Below are positions 53,952 to 62,163 of a stretch of 64,000 nt of DNA, in pieces. The notes under the pieces were generated by a model that searched no databases, had not been told where the DNA came from, and saw nothing but the letters and a program-made list of their open reading frames with translations. A program made the position numbers and the translations under genes. Where the stretch lies: NCBI RefSeq assembly GCF_039539345.1, contig NZ_BAABCY010000016.1, positions 124,001 to 188,000 on the forward strand, read 5' to 3'. The first letter of the stretch is position 1; every line of letters begins with the position of its first letter. The stretch comes from Snuella lapsa (GTDB lineage Bacteria > Bacteroidota > Bacteroidia > Flavobacteriales > Flavobacteriaceae).

Positions 53952-54560
53952 CTAACGGATTGTACAGCCTATTGCTTTTGTTTCCTTATTGGTAACCGCC
54001 TTACCTTTTAACAGTGCATTCACGGCATCTTCAACATATTTAGTCTTAACGGCATTCGCATCCTTATAATTATCGTCTATAGCACCAATATACTTTACAA
54101 CCGGCGTATTCTTTTCTTTTTGTAATACAAAAACATGCGGCGTTTTAGTTGCTCCAAATTTAGGATATACCGTCTGCCCTTCGTCTATTAAATAAGGAAA
54201 TCCAAACCCCTTTTTCTGTGCTCGTTCTTGCATAGCTACAAAACTATCGCCTGGTTTTACCTGAGGATTATTAGGCATAATAGCTATTACCGGATATCCC
54301 TTATCTGCATACATAGTATTAAGTTGAATAATTCTATCCTCGTACGCTACAGCATACGGACATGTATTGCACGTAAAAATTACAATATACCCCTTAGCAT
54401 CCTTATAATCTGCCAACGACACCCTTTCGCCATTAATGTTCTTAAGCGAAAAATCATCCACCGTATCACCAATCTTATAGCCTTCATTTGCAACATTGTA
54501 ATTGAATGAACTCATACAAACAATTAGCAACGTTACTGAAATTAATTTAATCGTTTTCAT
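53952..54560 (-). CDS. Secreted thioredoxin-fold (redoxin/AhpC-TSA-like) protein
   Basis: A 202-residue protein with an N-terminal signal peptide (MKTIKLISVTLLIVCMSSF) and a redoxin domain (about 28-175). It has a CxxC at Cys64-Cys67 in FTCNTCPYA, the form seen in peroxiredoxin-like thioredoxin-family proteins of Bacteroidota. It ends with an extra cysteine (GCTIR). Probably acts in periplasmic thiol-disulfide exchange. It is near, but probably not in an operon with, the TlpA-like gene upstream (73-bp gap). Confidence 0.85.
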   Translation of the reverse strand: MKTIKLISVTLLIVCMSSFNYNVANEGYKIGDTVDDFSLKNINGERVSLADYKDAKGYIVIFTCNTCPYAVAYEDRIIQLNTMYADKGYPVIAIMPNNPQVKPGDSFVAMQERAQKKGFGFPYLIDEGQTVYPKFGATKTPHVFVLQKEKNTPVVKYIGAIDDNYKDANAVKTKYVEDAVNALLKGKAVTNKETKAIGCTIR

Positions 54561-54633
54561 TCGTCTAAATTTTATTGATTAATAACATAAACTATTTATA
54601 AAACTAAGGGCATACATGAGTCATCGGGTTTTA

Positions 54634-55179
54634 TTATTTCAAAAACAAGGCAACTTCGTTTTCTAATTCTTCATAAGTAAAAGATTGCTCAAAAAATTTG
54701 CGCTTACCATTTCTATAAATAACTGTTGCTGGAATGGCTCCAGACCAAGCTTCATTGACTTGGGGAATCCATGAATTCATGTCAGCATCATCCAAAGCAA
54801 CCACTTTAGACTTAATCTTATGGTTTAATATAAACGGTTTTAATTTCGACTCGTATAAATGTGGGAAATCCAAACTTACCAATATAACCTTAACATTTTT
54901 GCCCGCATACTCCGTATTAAGCTTTTCAAAATAAGGAAGCTCTTTTACACATGGCCTACACCAAGTAGCCCAAAAATTAATGACATAGGTTACATCATCC
55001 TGTTTATGCAGCAAAGGTTTGAGTCCTTTAAAATCAAAAACATCTAGCTTAACACTATCTAAATTAGGCTTTGACTTTTCCAATACAGTTAACATATTGG
55101 ATGCAAGTTGTACTTTACCTCTTTTGTTAACACAGGCCGTTAACAAAACTATCAAACCTATTACGACATAGCGTCTCAT
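54634..55179 (-). CDS. TlpA-like thioredoxin lipoprotein
   Basis: With the start at 55179 (MRRYVVIGLIVLLTAC) the protein has 181 residues, a lipobox LLTAC (Cys16) and a thioredoxin domain. The CxxC motif is WATWCRPC (Cys74 and Cys77), followed by KELPYF and a cis-proline region AIPATVIYRNG. It is typical of TlpA/ResA-type membrane-bound disulfide reductases that keep envelope cysteines reduced. The open frame extends 6 codons upstream, but that part precedes the positively charged signal-peptide start. Confidence 0.88.
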   Translation of the reverse strand: MRRYVVIGLIVLLTACVNKRGKVQLASNMLTVLEKSKPNLDSVKLDVFDFKGLKPLLHKQDDVTYVINFWATWCRPCVKELPYFEKLNTEYAGKNVKVILVSLDFPHLYESKLKPFILNHKIKSKVVALDDADMNSWIPQVNEAWSGAIPATVIYRNGKRKFFEQSFTYEELENEVALFLK

Positions 55180-55323
55180 TTTTAGCTCTTTAACCATACA
55201 TTATTTTAATAACATTTTATAAAAAACAGTAATTATAGCTATAAATTTACGCAATAATTAGCTGATTCATAAATTCTTAAGAAAATATCACCCAATAATT
55301 AGCATATTACCAATAATTCTTTA

Positions 55324-55331
55324 TACATTTG
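55324..55331 (+). promoter_or_regulatory. -7 box of the MarR-family gene
   Basis: TACATTTG matches TAnnTTTG. The transcription start should be near 55338, which leaves the ATG at 55347 with a very short leader and argues against the in-frame TTG at 55329 as the start codon. Confidence 0.5.
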
Positions 55332-55346
55332 TATATACAACAGTTG

Positions 55347-55805
55347 ATGATCTTGGCAAAGATAGAAGACATATTACAAGCAAAAAATCTTTCCATATCT
55401 AAAACTGCAATTGTAAATTTATTATATACTTACGGTCATATTAGCCAAAAGTTAAATAACGCTCTTAAACCTTACGATATCTCTTTGCAGCAGTTCAACG
55501 TACTAAGAATATTACGTGGACAAAACAAGAATCCGGTGTCTTTAGAAATGGTACAAGAACGTATGATTAACAAAATGAGCAACACAACTAGGCTAATTAA
55601 CAAACTAGTTAAAAAAGGATATGCCGAAAAAAGTATTAATAAAGCAAATAGAAGAAAAGTAAATATTGTTATTACTCAAAAGGGATTAGAGCTACTTGAT
55701 GAAGTTGATTTAGTAATTGACAACAAAGAAAGTAGCATTTTACAAGGTTTGTCGCAAGACGAAACAAAAGAATTTATTCGACTATTAGGTAAGATACACG
55801 GTTAA
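55347..55805 (+). CDS. MarR-family transcriptional regulator
   Basis: A 152-residue winged-helix regulator. Dimerisation helices lie at both ends; the wHTH lies at about 35-105, with LQQFNVLRILRGQ, the recognition-helix region ERMINKMSNTTRLINKLVKKGYAEK and the wing NRRKVNIVITQKG. It is divergent from the TlpA-like gene, so it may regulate the redox/rhodanese genes, itself, or both; the ligand or oxidant is unknown. The ATG at 55347 is chosen because the upstream TTG overlaps the promoter. Confidence 0.9.
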   Translation: MILAKIEDILQAKNLSISKTAIVNLLYTYGHISQKLNNALKPYDISLQQFNVLRILRGQNKNPVSLEMVQERMINKMSNTTRLINKLVKKGYAEKSINKANRRKVNIVITQKGLELLDEVDLVIDNKESSILQGLSQDETKEFIRLLGKIHG

Positions 55806-55841
55806 TAGCAAACTAATTCTCTTTATTAGCCTAATGGTTAC

Positions 55842-55872
55842 AAAAACTACCATATTTTTATGGTAGTTTTTT
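55842..55872 (+). terminator. Intrinsic terminator after the MarR gene
   Basis: AAAAACTACCATA and TATGGTAGTTTTT form a perfect 13-bp stem with a T tract. Confidence 0.88.
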
Positions 55873-55874
55873 AT

Positions 55875-56036
55875 TGAACTCATCTTGAGTTTTTGTTTTT
55901 AACCGAAAATGAGAGCAAATTTGTTCAGATGAGGCACTTTTTGAAAATCATAGCATTGCTACGAGCAAAAAAAGTAACGAAATATGAACGGATTTGAGTC
56001 ATTTTTTAGGAAACAGAAAAAGTCAAGATGAGTTCA
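55875..56036. mobile_element. MITE-like element with 20-bp terminal inverted repeats
   Basis: TGAACTCATCTTGAGTTTTT (55875-55894) and its near-perfect inverse at 56017-56036 (19 of 20 complementary) bracket 122 bp with no coding potential. The interior contains a smaller palindrome around TAGCATTGCTA. The element lies between the MarR terminator and the trp promoter. Size and structure fit a non-autonomous miniature inverted-repeat element; no transposase is present, and no clear target duplication was recognised. Confidence 0.55.
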
Positions 56037-56059
56037 TTTAAAAAAATCCCAGCAAAGTA

Positions 56060-56090
56060 TTGTATAATTATATTTTCATTTCTATATTTG
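56060..56090 (+). promoter_or_regulatory. Promoter of the trp operon
   Basis: TTG (56060-56062) and TATATTTG (56083-56090) are 20 bp apart, matching the Bacteroidota -33/-7 consensus. The transcript should start near 56096, about 14 nt before the leader peptide ATG. Confidence 0.7.
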
Positions 56091-56109
56091 GCGCATCAAT
56101 AGATTAAAA

Positions 56110-56172
56110 ATGAACACAGTTTTAAATAATACTTGGTGGTGGCGCTTTCGAAACTTAAACTTCGTGAAGTAG
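56110..56172 (+). CDS. trpL: trp operon leader peptide with three consecutive Trp codons
   Basis: A 20-codon open frame reading MNTVLNNTWWWRFRNLNFVK with TGG-TGG-TGG at 56134-56142 and a TAG stop at 56170-56172. It lies just after a good promoter and 34 nt before a GC-containing hairpin with a T tract, about 195 bp upstream of trpE. Ribosome stalling at the Trp codons when charged tRNA-Trp is scarce would couple tryptophan supply to operon transcription. Tandem Trp codons in a short leader in front of trpE are a classic attenuation signature. Confidence 0.88.
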   Translation: MNTVLNNTWWWRFRNLNFVK

Positions 56173-56205
56173 AACCTCGTATATTTAAAATTTAAAAATA
56201 TCCAT

Positions 56206-56235
56206 AAGGCTTGTCATTCACGACGAGCCTTTTTT
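56206..56235 (+). terminator. trp attenuator (intrinsic terminator hairpin)
   Basis: AAGGCTTGTC (56206-56215) and GACGAGCCTT (56222-56231) form a 10-bp stem with one G-U pair and a 6-nt loop, followed by Ts. A competing pairing is possible between TCGTGAA at 56162-56168 (end of the leader frame) and TTCACGA at 56217-56223. A ribosome stalled on the Trp codons leaves it free; one that reaches the stop codon covers it. Confidence 0.8.
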
Positions 56236-56365
56236 ATTTGAAGTGGTTTAAACTTTAACAAAAACTGAACAAAATTCAGTATAATGAAACATTTAGATTC
56301 GACATTAATTACGCATAAAAATTATAAGCATGTTGTATGTAATAACTAAAAACCAATAATGAAAC
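56236..56365 (+). other. Untranslated region between attenuator and trpE
   Basis: About 130 bp of AT-rich sequence with one small hairpin (ACTGAA/TTCAGT at 56266-56282). No open frame and no second promoter were recognised. Confidence 0.35.
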
Positions 56366-57769
56366 ATGAAAACATTCAGCTTACATACCCATTACAAAAA
56401 AATCCTTGCAGACACCATTACGCCTGTAAGCATTTATCTAAAAATAAGGGACAAATTCCCAAACAGTATCTTATTGGAAAGTAGCGACTACCATGCCAAC
56501 GACAACAGTTTCTCTTATATTTGTTTTAACCCTATAGCCTCTATTAAGGTTGAAAACGAAGTTGTTTCACAAAGCTTTCCCGACGGTAGTACTACCAACA
56601 AACACATAGCAGAATCTACTAATATTACAGAAGAAATTCATCAATTCACCAAACGTTTTGAAGTAAGCTCAGAAACAGATTTCAAATTCATAAACAATGG
56701 TATTTTTGGTTATATCGCTTACGATGCTGTAAGATATTTTGAAGATATCGAAATATCAAAAAAGAAAAATTCGGTCGAAATTCCAGACATCTACTACGCT
56801 GTTTACCAAAATATTATAGCAATTAACCATTTTAAAAATGAGGCCTACATATTTGCTCACTGTCACAACTCAGATAGTAATATCGAAGATATAGACCATA
56901 TGATAGGCGCTAAAAATTTCGCTTCTTATAACTTTTCCTCGAGTGGGGACATTACCTCAAACCTAACCGACGAAGAATACAAAGAACATGTTGTTTTAGC
57001 CAAAAAGCACTGTGCCCGTGGCGATGTATTCCAGTTGGTTTTATCAAAAAACTTTTCCCAGGAATTTAAAGGAGATGAATTTAATGTATATCGTGCCCTA
57101 AGAAGTATAAACCCATCTCCCTATCTTTTTTACTTCGATTACGGAAACTTTAAAATTTTTGGAAGCTCGCCCGAAGCACAACTCATAGTTAGCAACGGAA
57201 AGGCCGAAATACATCCTATTGCTGGCACTTTTAAACGTACAGGAAACGATACTAAAGATGCCGAACTGGCGCAACAACTAACATTAGACGACAAGGAAAA
57301 TGCCGAGCACGTTATGCTAGTCGATCTGGCCAGAAACGACTTAAGCCGCAACGGTAGCCAAGTAACCGTCGACACCTACCGTGAGGTCCAGTTTTTCTCG
57401 CACGTTATCCATTTAGTAAGCAAGGTTAACGGACAAAAGCATAAAGAGGCTTCGACCATGCAAGTTGTAGCAGATACCTTTCCAGCAGGAACTTTAAGCG
57501 GCGCCCCAAAACATAGAGCGATGCAACTTATAGAACAGTACGAAAAAACAAGCCGTTCATTTTATGGTGGAGCCATTGGGTTTATGGATTTTGAAGGCAA
57601 CTTTAACCATGCCATTATGATTAGAACTTTTTTAAGTAAAAACCACAAACTGCATTGGCAGGCCGGAGCTGGACTGGTTTCCAAATCAAACCCAGATCAC
57701 GAATTGCAAGAAGTATACAATAAATTAGGAGCACTAACAAAAGCTATTGAATTAGCCGAAAATATTTAA
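56366..57769 (+). CDS. trpE: Anthranilate synthase component I
   Basis: Converts chorismate to anthranilate with ammonia supplied by TrpG. The 467-residue product shows the chorismate-binding fold: KKHCARGDVFQLVLSKNF, FGSSPEAQLIV, HPIAGTFKRTG, ENAEHVMLVDLARND and TLSGAPKHRAMQLIE. An N-terminal SLLES-like motif for tryptophan feedback inhibition is seen as SILLESSD (about residue 34). First structural gene of trpEGDCFBA; trpG starts 2 bp after its stop. Confidence 0.97.
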   Translation: MKTFSLHTHYKKILADTITPVSIYLKIRDKFPNSILLESSDYHANDNSFSYICFNPIASIKVENEVVSQSFPDGSTTNKHIAESTNITEEIHQFTKRFEVSSETDFKFINNGIFGYIAYDAVRYFEDIEISKKKNSVEIPDIYYAVYQNIIAINHFKNEAYIFAHCHNSDSNIEDIDHMIGAKNFASYNFSSSGDITSNLTDEEYKEHVVLAKKHCARGDVFQLVLSKNFSQEFKGDEFNVYRALRSINPSPYLFYFDYGNFKIFGSSPEAQLIVSNGKAEIHPIAGTFKRTGNDTKDAELAQQLTLDDKENAEHVMLVDLARNDLSRNGSQVTVDTYREVQFFSHVIHLVSKVNGQKHKEASTMQVVADTFPAGTLSGAPKHRAMQLIEQYEKTSRSFYGGAIGFMDFEGNFNHAIMIRTFLSKNHKLHWQAGAGLVSKSNPDHELQEVYNKLGALTKAIELAENI

Positions 57770-57771
57770 AA

Positions 57772-58338
57772 ATGACACGTGTATTAGTTATAGATAATTA
57801 CGACAGTTTTACATACAATCTTGTTCATTACTTAGAAGATTTAAACTGCGATGTAACTGTTGTTAGAAATGACAAGTTAACCTTAGAGGATGTTGAATCT
57901 TTTCATAAAATCGTGTTGTCCCCCGGCCCTGGTATTCCAGACGAAGCAGGTTTATTAAAGCCTATTATTAAAAGATACGCACCAACAAAAAGCATATTGG
58001 GTGTTTGCTTGGGGCAACAAGCAATCGGCGAGGTATTTGGTGGCTCCTTAGTAAACTTAGATAAGGTATACCATGGGGTAGCTACCAAAGTAACCATTTG
58101 CGTTGATGACGAACCTCTTTTTAAAGGTCTAGATAAAACCATCGAAGTTGGTCGCTACCATTCGTGGGTTGTCAATACAAATTTACCAGATAGCTTAGAA
58201 GCAACTTCGTTTGACGAGAACGGACAAATCATGTCCTTACGACACAAAGTTTACGATGTTAAAGGCGTACAATACCATCCCGAATCGGTGTTAACACCTA
58301 ATGGTAAACAGATTCTCAAAAACTGGGTTGAAGATTAA
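57772..58338 (+). CDS. trpG: Anthranilate synthase component II (glutamine amidotransferase)
   Basis: Class I glutamine amidotransferase that feeds ammonia to TrpE. It has 188 residues with IDNYDSFTYNLVHYLE at the start, the oxyanion motif PGPGIPDEAG, the nucleophile Cys79 in GVCLGQQAIGE, and the catalytic His/Glu pair in QYHPESVLTP. Standard length and not fused to trpD. It sits 2 bp after trpE. Confidence 0.97.
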   Translation: MTRVLVIDNYDSFTYNLVHYLEDLNCDVTVVRNDKLTLEDVESFHKIVLSPGPGIPDEAGLLKPIIKRYAPTKSILGVCLGQQAIGEVFGGSLVNLDKVYHGVATKVTICVDDEPLFKGLDKTIEVGRYHSWVVNTNLPDSLEATSFDENGQIMSLRHKVYDVKGVQYHPESVLTPNGKQILKNWVED

Positions 58339-58356
58339 AGAATTTAAAATTTCGCT

Positions 58357-59349
58357 ATGAAACAAATACTTAATAGACTTATAAATCACGAAAATATATC
58401 CAGCGAAGAAGCCAAACAAGTATTGGTAAATATTTCAAACGGAATGTACAACCAAAGCCAGATTGCTTCGTTCCTTACTATTTTTATGATGCGTAGCATC
58501 ACACTCGATGAGCTAAGAGGATTTAGGGATGCCTTACTTGAACTATGTATTGCCATAGACCTAAAAGACTTTAATGCCATAGATCTATGCGGTACAGGTG
58601 GAGACGGTAAAGACACCTTCAACATTTCCACCTTAGCTTCTTTTGTAACCGCAGGAGCAGGCGTAAATGTTGCAAAACATGGTAATTATGGAGTATCCTC
58701 GGCTTGTGGATCATCCAATGTAATGGAGCATTTAGGCATTAAATTTTCCAATGACGAAGATTTTTTAAAACATTGTATAGACAAAGCAGGCATCTGTGTT
58801 TTACACGCCCCCCTATTTCATCCAGCAATGAAGAATGTAGCGCCCATTCGTCGTGAATTAGGCGTAAAAACCTTTTTCAATATGCTAGGCCCCATGGTAA
58901 ACCCATCATTCCCAAAAAATCAAATGGTAGGCGTTTTCAATTTAGAATTATTAAGACTATATGGTTATTTATATCAAAACACAGATAAAAATTATAGTAT
59001 AGTACATGCTTTAGACGGTTATGATGAAATATCATTGACTGGTAAAACCAAAGTCATTTCCAATAATTCTGAAACCATGTTTACTCCCGAAGACATAGCC
59101 CTTTCCCAAATTAGCCAAGAGGCCATTTTTGGAGGAAGCACAGTTGAAGAAGCTGCTAATATTTTTATGAATGTTATACAAGGAAAAGGTACCGAAGCAC
59201 AAAATAATGTGGTTTGTGCCAATGCAGGCCTAGCCATTGCCACAACAAAACAAATTGACCATAAACAAGGCATCGAACTTGCCAAAGAATCCTTGTTATC
59301 GGGCAAAGCAAAACACAGTTTAGACACCCTAATAAATCTAAGCAAATAA
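58357..59349 (+). CDS. trpD: Anthranilate phosphoribosyltransferase
   Basis: Transfers phosphoribose from PRPP to anthranilate. The 330-residue product has the PRPP-binding DLCGTGGDGKDTFNIST (about 76-92), KHGNYGVSSACGSSNVMEHLG, the anthranilate site HPAMKNVAPIRRELGVKTFFNMLGPMVNP and an ALDGYDEIS segment. Standard length. It follows trpG by 18 bp. Confidence 0.97.
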   Translation: MKQILNRLINHENISSEEAKQVLVNISNGMYNQSQIASFLTIFMMRSITLDELRGFRDALLELCIAIDLKDFNAIDLCGTGGDGKDTFNISTLASFVTAGAGVNVAKHGNYGVSSACGSSNVMEHLGIKFSNDEDFLKHCIDKAGICVLHAPLFHPAMKNVAPIRRELGVKTFFNMLGPMVNPSFPKNQMVGVFNLELLRLYGYLYQNTDKNYSIVHALDGYDEISLTGKTKVISNNSETMFTPEDIALSQISQEAIFGGSTVEEAANIFMNVIQGKGTEAQNNVVCANAGLAIATTKQIDHKQGIELAKESLLSGKAKHSLDTLINLSK

Positions 59350-59377
59350 AAACTCCAAACAAGTTCAAGTTAAAGAA

Positions 59378-60163
59378 ATGAACATATTAGATAAAATAAC
59401 TGCCGATAAGCGTAACGAGGTTAACCTTCGAAAAAGTTTAATCCCTAACAAACAATTAGAGCAATCCGTTTTGTTTGAAAGAACGACTATTTCTCTTGCC
59501 AACAACTTACGTAACAGCAAATCGGGCATCATTGCCGAACACAAACGACGTTCGCCCTCTAAAGCGGTCATTAATCAAAGTTTAAATGTTCAAGACGTTG
59601 CCAAAGGATACGAAAACGCAGGCGTTTGCGGCATGTCCGTTTTAACAGATGGCAAATACTTTGGCGGCGCACTAGACGATCTATTAATAGCACGTGCCAG
59701 TTGCAATTTACCTTTGCTACGCAAAGAATTCATTATTGACGAATACCAGTTATTAGAAGCAAAAGCTTATGGCGCCGATGTTATTTTATTAATTGCAGCT
59801 ATACTAACACGAAACGAAATAAAGCGGTTTTCCGAATTCGCAAAAAGTTTAGACTTAGATGTACTATTAGAAGTCCACAACGAAGAAGAATTACAAAAAT
59901 CAATTATGCCTAGTTTAGATATGCTTGGCGTTAACAATAGAAACCTTAAGACCTTTGATGTTAGTTTGGAAACCAGCAAAACCTTAAGCAGCTTAATACC
60001 TAGCGACTTTGTTAAAGTATCCGAAAGTGGCATTAGCAACATTGAAGCCATTAAAACTTTACAGCCATACGGATACCAAGGCTTTTTGATAGGAGAGAAT
60101 TTTATGAAAACCGACAACCCTGGTGAGAGTGCCTCCCAATTTATTAAAAAACTAGAGCAATGA
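59378..60163 (+). CDS. trpC: Indole-3-glycerol phosphate synthase
   Basis: Converts carboxyphenylamino-deoxyribulose phosphate to indole-3-glycerol phosphate. TIM-barrel protein of 261 residues with the catalytic EHKRRSPSKAVI (about 51-62), VLTDGKYFGGALDDLL, LLRKEFIIDEYQL, LEVHNEEEL, GVNNRNLKTFDV and VSESGISN. Separate from trpF, unlike the enterobacterial fusion. Its stop overlaps the trpF start by 4 bp (ATGA). Confidence 0.97.
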   Translation: MNILDKITADKRNEVNLRKSLIPNKQLEQSVLFERTTISLANNLRNSKSGIIAEHKRRSPSKAVINQSLNVQDVAKGYENAGVCGMSVLTDGKYFGGALDDLLIARASCNLPLLRKEFIIDEYQLLEAKAYGADVILLIAAILTRNEIKRFSEFAKSLDLDVLLEVHNEEELQKSIMPSLDMLGVNNRNLKTFDVSLETSKTLSSLIPSDFVKVSESGISNIEAIKTLQPYGYQGFLIGENFMKTDNPGESASQFIKKLEQ

Positions 60164-60804
60164 AACTAAAAGTTTGTGGCATGAAATACCAAGATAATAT
60201 CGATCAAGTTGCTGCCCTGCAACCTGACTATCTTGGGTTTATTTTTTATGAAAAATCAGCACGCTATTTTAATACCGCTATTCCACAAATATCCAATACC
60301 ATTAAAAAAACAGGCGTTTTTGTTGACGCCAACTTAGATACTGTCATTAGCAAAATACAAGCGCACCAATTACAAGCCGTACAGCTACACGGTATGGAAT
60401 CACCTGAGTATTGCAAACTTCTACAACATACCAAACTGGATTCCGCATCCCGTCCAATAGAAATAATCAAAGTATTTTCAATAAAAGACAACTTCGATTT
60501 TGAGATCTTAAAACCATACGAAACCGTATGCGATTACTTTTTATTTGACACCAAAGGAAAACTGCCTGGCGGTAACGGCTACACCTTCGATTGGAATGTA
60601 CTAAACGACTACACATCAACAAAACCATTTTTCTTAAGTGGAGGTATTGGGCTAGAAGAAACAGAAAAACTGCAAAGCTTTATAACCAGTAAAGCTTCAA
60701 AATATTGCTATGCTATCGATGTAAACAGTAAATTTGAAATAGAACCCGGATTAAAGAACATAGAACTATTAAAACAATTTAAAAAATCATGTCATTTTGA
60801 GTGA
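60160..60804 (+). CDS. trpF: Phosphoribosylanthranilate isomerase
   Basis: Amadori rearrangement of phosphoribosylanthranilate. A 214-residue TIM barrel with the N-terminal catalytic VCGMK (Cys6), GFIFYEKSARY, FVDANLD, VQLHGMESPEYC, LFDTKGKLPGGNGYTFDW and FFLSGGIG. Its last codons (for CHFE and the stop) fall inside an intergenic repeat (60790-60892), so the natural C terminus may have been altered by insertion. Translation is coupled to trpC. Confidence 0.95.
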   Translation: MKLKVCGMKYQDNIDQVAALQPDYLGFIFYEKSARYFNTAIPQISNTIKKTGVFVDANLDTVISKIQAHQLQAVQLHGMESPEYCKLLQHTKLDSASRPIEIIKVFSIKDNFDFEILKPYETVCDYFLFDTKGKLPGGNGYTFDWNVLNDYTSTKPFFLSGGIGLEETEKLQSFITSKASKYCYAIDVNSKFEIEPGLKNIELLKQFKKSCHFE

Positions 60805-60892
60805 TTTTGTAACACAAAATTGAACTGAGAAATCCAAAGAAATCACTACACTAAGTATTTCCCGAATTTCACCCGATATGACAAAATTTATA
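60790..60892. repeat. Intergenic palindromic repeat between trpF and trpB
   Basis: Begins GTCATTTTGAGTGA and ends TTTCACCCGATATGAC; the two ends are imperfect inverted repeats (10 of 14). The left end encodes the last residues and stop of trpF. Resembles the element at 62080-62145. Confidence 0.55.
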
Positions 60893-60897
60893 CAATC

Positions 60898-62079
60898 ATG
60901 AATTACAACGTAAACGAAAAAGGCTATTATGGTGAATTTGGAGGAGCATTCATTCCCGAAATGCTTTATCCAAACGTAGAAGAATTACGCCAGAACTACC
61001 TAAAAGTAATGGAAGAACCCGAGTTTAAAAAAGAGTTCAACCAACTTTTAAAAGATTACGTGGGGCGTCCATCTCCCCTCTATTTCGCAAAACGCCTTTC
61101 AGACAAATACAATACCAAAATTTACTTAAAGCGCGAAGACCTCAACCATACCGGGGCACACAAAATAAACAATACCATTGGCCAAATACTAATGGCAAAA
61201 CGTTTAGGAAAAAGCCGAATTATTGCAGAAACCGGTGCTGGACAACACGGTGTAGCAACAGCTACCGTTTGCGCTTTAATGGGCTTAGAGTGTATTGTAT
61301 ATATGGGCGAAATAGATATTGCACGCCAAGCACCAAACGTGGCTAGAATGAAAATGCTCGGAGCTACTGTTGTTCCTGCCAAATCTGGAAGCCGCACCCT
61401 AAAAGACGCCACTAATGAAGCCATTCGCGATTGGATAAACAACCCTGTTAACACCCATTACATTATTGGTTCGGCCATAGGGCCACACCCCTATCCAGAT
61501 ATGGTAACCCGTTTTCAATCGGTTATTTCAGAAGAAATTAAATCCCAACTAAAAGAGCATGAAGGCCGTGAAAATCCAGATTATGTAGTAGCCTGTATTG
61601 GTGGCGGCAGTAATGCTGCAGGAACCTACTATCATTTCCTACATGAAAATGATGTAAATATTATTGCTGTTGAAGCTGCTGGTTTAGGTGTAGACTCTGG
61701 CGAAAGTGCTGCCACTTCAGTTTTAGGTAAAGAGGGCATTATCCACGGTTGCAAAACCATGTTAATGCAAACCCAAGACGGGCAGATTACAGAACCATAC
61801 TCTATTTCGGCAGGTCTTGACTATCCAGGAGTTGGCCCAATGCATGCTCATTTATGCAAAACAGGACGGGCAGAATTTATGGCTATAACCGATGACGATG
61901 CCATGAATGCTGGATTAGAGCTTTGTAAATTAGAAGGTATCATTCCTGCTATAGAAAGTTCGCATGCCTTAGCAATTTTTGAACATAAAACTTTTAAACC
62001 AGACGACGTAATCGTTTTGAGTTTATCAGGTCGTGGCGATAAAGATTTACAGAATTATATCGATTATTTTAAAATATAA
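60898..62079 (+). CDS. trpB: Tryptophan synthase beta chain
   Basis: PLP enzyme that condenses indole with serine. The 393-residue product has the PLP lysine Lys89 in NHTGAHKINNTIGQ, AETGAGQHGVATA, the phosphate loop GGGSNAAGTY and the C-terminal SLSGRGDKD. Starts EKGYYGEFGGAFIPEML as in TrpB1 enzymes. It is followed by a repeat-containing 84-bp spacer and trpA. Confidence 0.98.
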   Translation: MNYNVNEKGYYGEFGGAFIPEMLYPNVEELRQNYLKVMEEPEFKKEFNQLLKDYVGRPSPLYFAKRLSDKYNTKIYLKREDLNHTGAHKINNTIGQILMAKRLGKSRIIAETGAGQHGVATATVCALMGLECIVYMGEIDIARQAPNVARMKMLGATVVPAKSGSRTLKDATNEAIRDWINNPVNTHYIIGSAIGPHPYPDMVTRFQSVISEEIKSQLKEHEGRENPDYVVACIGGGSNAAGTYYHFLHENDVNIIAVEAAGLGVDSGESAATSVLGKEGIIHGCKTMLMQTQDGQITEPYSISAGLDYPGVGPMHAHLCKTGRAEFMAITDDDAMNAGLELCKLEGIIPAIESSHALAIFEHKTFKPDDVIVLSLSGRGDKDLQNYIDYFKI

Positions 62080-62145
62080 CATCATTCCGAACGTAGTGAG
62101 AGAATCTCTTGAAACAGATTGCCACGCATTCCTCGCAATGACGAT
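62080..62145. repeat. Flavobacterial intergenic palindromic repeat between trpB and trpA
   Basis: CATCATTCCGAACGTAGTGAGAGAATCTC is followed by an inverted related end (ACAGATTGCCACGCATTCCTCGCAATGACG). Both ends read (T)CATTnCGA...GTG...AATCT. Such repeats recur widely between genes in this group; a spurious upstream start for trpA falls inside it. Confidence 0.7.
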
Positions 62146-62163
62146 AAAAACAATTCATTTACA

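Noticed and set aside
55329..55346. TTG at 55329 as an alternative start of the MarR gene.
   Set aside because: It overlaps the TACATTTG promoter box; the ATG at 55347 gives a normal family N terminus.
62119..62163. Upstream in-frame ATG giving trpA 15 extra residues.
   Set aside because: Those codons fall in an intergenic palindromic repeat and its spacer; the family N terminus starts at 62164.
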